Source: an uncultured Bacteroidales bacterium
GTDB lineage: Bacteria > Bacteroidota > Bacteroidia > Bacteroidales > UBA932
DNA length: 64,000 nucleotides
NCBI GenBank assembly: GCA_934693135.1
Contig: CAKUVA010000006.1
Span: 13,725 to 77,724 of the forward strand
Direction of reading: 5' to 3'
Part shown: one piece after another, positions 62,912 to 64,000 of the stretch
Layout: every line of letters begins with the position of its first letter
How positions within the stretch are numbered: the first letter of the stretch is position 1
Notes under the pieces: model-generated
Database searches by the model: none
What the model saw: the letters and a program-made list of their open reading frames with translations, nothing else
Told to the model about the DNA's origin: nothing
Program-made: the position numbers and the translations under genes

Positions 62912-64000
62912 TTATATTGACTCGCAGAAGAAGATGATGGCATCACGATCTTCCTTGGAGAGTTGGCGAAACGCCTCAATGGACTTGCGAGCATCGCTTT
63001 TAGCATTGCCATGCCACATAATAGCCTCCATAGTGTTCCTTGCACGACAGTCATGCAGACGATCCTCGGCTCCAGTGCAGAGCTTGCTGAGTCCACGACC
63101 CCACAGAGGAGTGGTACGGCACCATCCTGTACGGATGTCATTCTCCATATAGAGACGATGCTGAACGAAGTCGGAATAAGGCCAGATAGTCTGGTTCGGA
63201 TAACGAGGCATGTCCTTATCTGTAAACATAAGGTTAGGGTCTTGGATGTGATCCTCCCCAGTCTTCCAAGATGGGCGATGACATGCAGCACAACCTATCT
63301 CAGAGAAAAGTTTCTTCCCTTCCTTAAACTTATCTGAATCAACGTTACGAGCAGCAGGCACAGCAAGACCTCTATGCCAAATCATGAAGTTCTTATACTG
63401 CTGGTCTGACATCTCCGGGTCCAGATTTTGGCTTGTCAGATAGTTATAGATATTCTGCGCCACGTCATCCGTATGCCACTCAGGATGCTTCTTATCAGGA
63501 TCAACGCGGTTTATATAGTCCGGAAATCCTTCCTGAACCTCAGGATCATTCATCGCCGTCTGAGCATAATATACGCCAGCAAGATCGAGATAATGATAGC
63601 GACGGTCAGAACGAGTCACGTTTGTGATGTTCCAGATGGCATTGGCTCCAGCGGCATCTAGGAGAGGCCCGCGGGTGAGGGCATAAGTATAGCGGCGAAC
63701 ATATTGAGTACCATTGCCCTGCTTGCTGTTGCTGTATTTGCTCTTCCACTGATTCCCGGCCTGATCCCAATATGCAGGGTTCAGGGCATCAGTCTTGCCG
63801 ATGGAATTGAAATACTCACTTTCCTCTACCCACTGCTTGGTGATTTCCTCTTCAGGGATGGCATCAGTAAGACCTGTTCCATAGATGCCGATAGTGGACT
63901 CGAGTTTCACCCCGATCTCATCAGCTATCCTGTCCTTAGGAATCGTTACCATCTGACCATTGCGCTTCACTACCATAGGAGCATAATATGCTTCAGGAGA
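62912..64000 (-). CDS. Di-haem c-type cytochrome of the DUF1111 family (5' end outside window)
   Basis: The frame is open to the window edge, so the N-terminus with signal sequence and first haem site is missing; 362 codons are visible. One CxxCH is seen in SEIGCAACHRPSWKTG near 240 of the visible part. The family signature of DUF1111 'di-haem oxidoreductase' proteins is present: CRTTPLWGRGLSKLC followed by LHDCRARNTMEAIMWHG. Family members are periplasmic, MauG-like in part; substrate unknown. It is upstream of ccsBA in the same direction (52-base gap), so haem attachment and client are probably co-expressed. Confidence 0.87.
   Translation of the reverse strand, partial: SPEAYYAPMVVKRNGQMVTIPKDRIADEIGVKLESTIGIYGTGLTDAIPEEEITKQWVEESEYFNSIGKTDALNPAYWDQAGNQWKSKYSNSKQGNGTQYVRRYTYALTRGPLLDAAGANAIWNITNVTRSDRRYHYLDLAGVYYAQTAMNDPEVQEGFPDYINRVDPDKKHPEWHTDDVAQNIYNYLTSQNLDPEMSDQQYKNFMIWHRGLAVPAARNVDSDKFKEGKKLFSEIGCAACHRPSWKTGEDHIQDPNLMFTDKDMPRYPNQTIWPYSDFVQHRLYMENDIRTGWCRTTPLWGRGLSKLCTGAEDRLHDCRARNTMEAIMWHGNAKSDARKSIEAFRQLSKEDRDAIIFFCESI

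Overview
The window is a 64 kb stretch of a Bacteroidota chromosome, most likely order Bacteroidales. About twenty start sites have the Bacteroidota -7 box TAnnTTTG and few have a Shine-Dalgarno sequence. Gene families typical of the phylum are present: FecR/STN-receptor/DUF4249 systems, fused FeoA-FeoB, fused ResB-CcsA, DUF3109, DUF4491, QueH, and two deoxynucleoside kinases. The genus cannot be named from sequence alone. Most of the window is housekeeping core genome. I saw no IS element, prophage or CRISPR array.

Layout. 1-1982 (minus strand): pyrH-frr, then pheA (cut by the window edge) behind a complete transcription attenuator with an aromatic-rich leader peptide. 2015-3895 (plus): a lone succinate dehydrogenase cytochrome b gene and a small envelope-stress cluster. 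3892-12304 (mostly minus): aminopeptidase P, HemW, a coiled-coil membrane protein, DUF3109, and an M16-family protein without zinc motifs. 12448-15339 (plus): TPR protein and U32 protein. 15344-20940 (minus): a lipoprotein, prmC, ddl and a class A PBP. 21046-24726: topA, an Lrp regulator, ispD. 24812-30496 (plus): the elongasome operon mreBCD-mrdA-rodA. 30443-33706: a scarred junction with a duplicated rodA tail, an unassigned coding remnant, and a broken outer-membrane receptor gene. 33899-37359: fabG, tRNA-Leu(UAA), an acyl-CoA synthetase and a deoxynucleoside kinase. 37491-46754: a lipoprotein, a second acyl-CoA synthetase, queH, a candidate small RNA, a hemerythrin/LuxR/DUF4491 set, feoAB, and an SGNH hydrolase. 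46921-53144: an OPA transporter, an MBL hydrolase, a second deoxynucleoside kinase, small lipoproteins, a MATE pump and rsgA. 53210-60417 (minus): a five-gene cell-surface signalling operon. 60676-64000 (minus): ResB-CcsA haem-ligation protein and a c-type cytochrome of the di-haem DUF1111 family, cut by the window edge.

Two observations stand out. First, at 55080-58175 one uninterrupted 1031-codon frame encodes an ECF sigma factor followed directly by a signal-like segment, an STN domain and a TonB-dependent receptor. In canonical Fec-type signalling these are separate proteins in different compartments. Here the last helix of sigma region 4 doubles as the basic n-region of the receptor's signal sequence, so processing or internal initiation would have to separate them. 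FecR, DUF4249 and two lipoproteins are in the same operon. Second, 460-619 has every part of a ribosome-mediated aromatic amino acid attenuator for pheA: a -7 box, a 28-residue leader peptide with a Phe-Tyr-Tyr-Phe-Tyr run, a terminator, and a competing antiterminator pairing.

Smaller points include a hairpin repeat family with a conserved loop and compensating stem changes, a promoter-terminator unit that looks like a small RNA, and two genes broken at homopolymer tracts.
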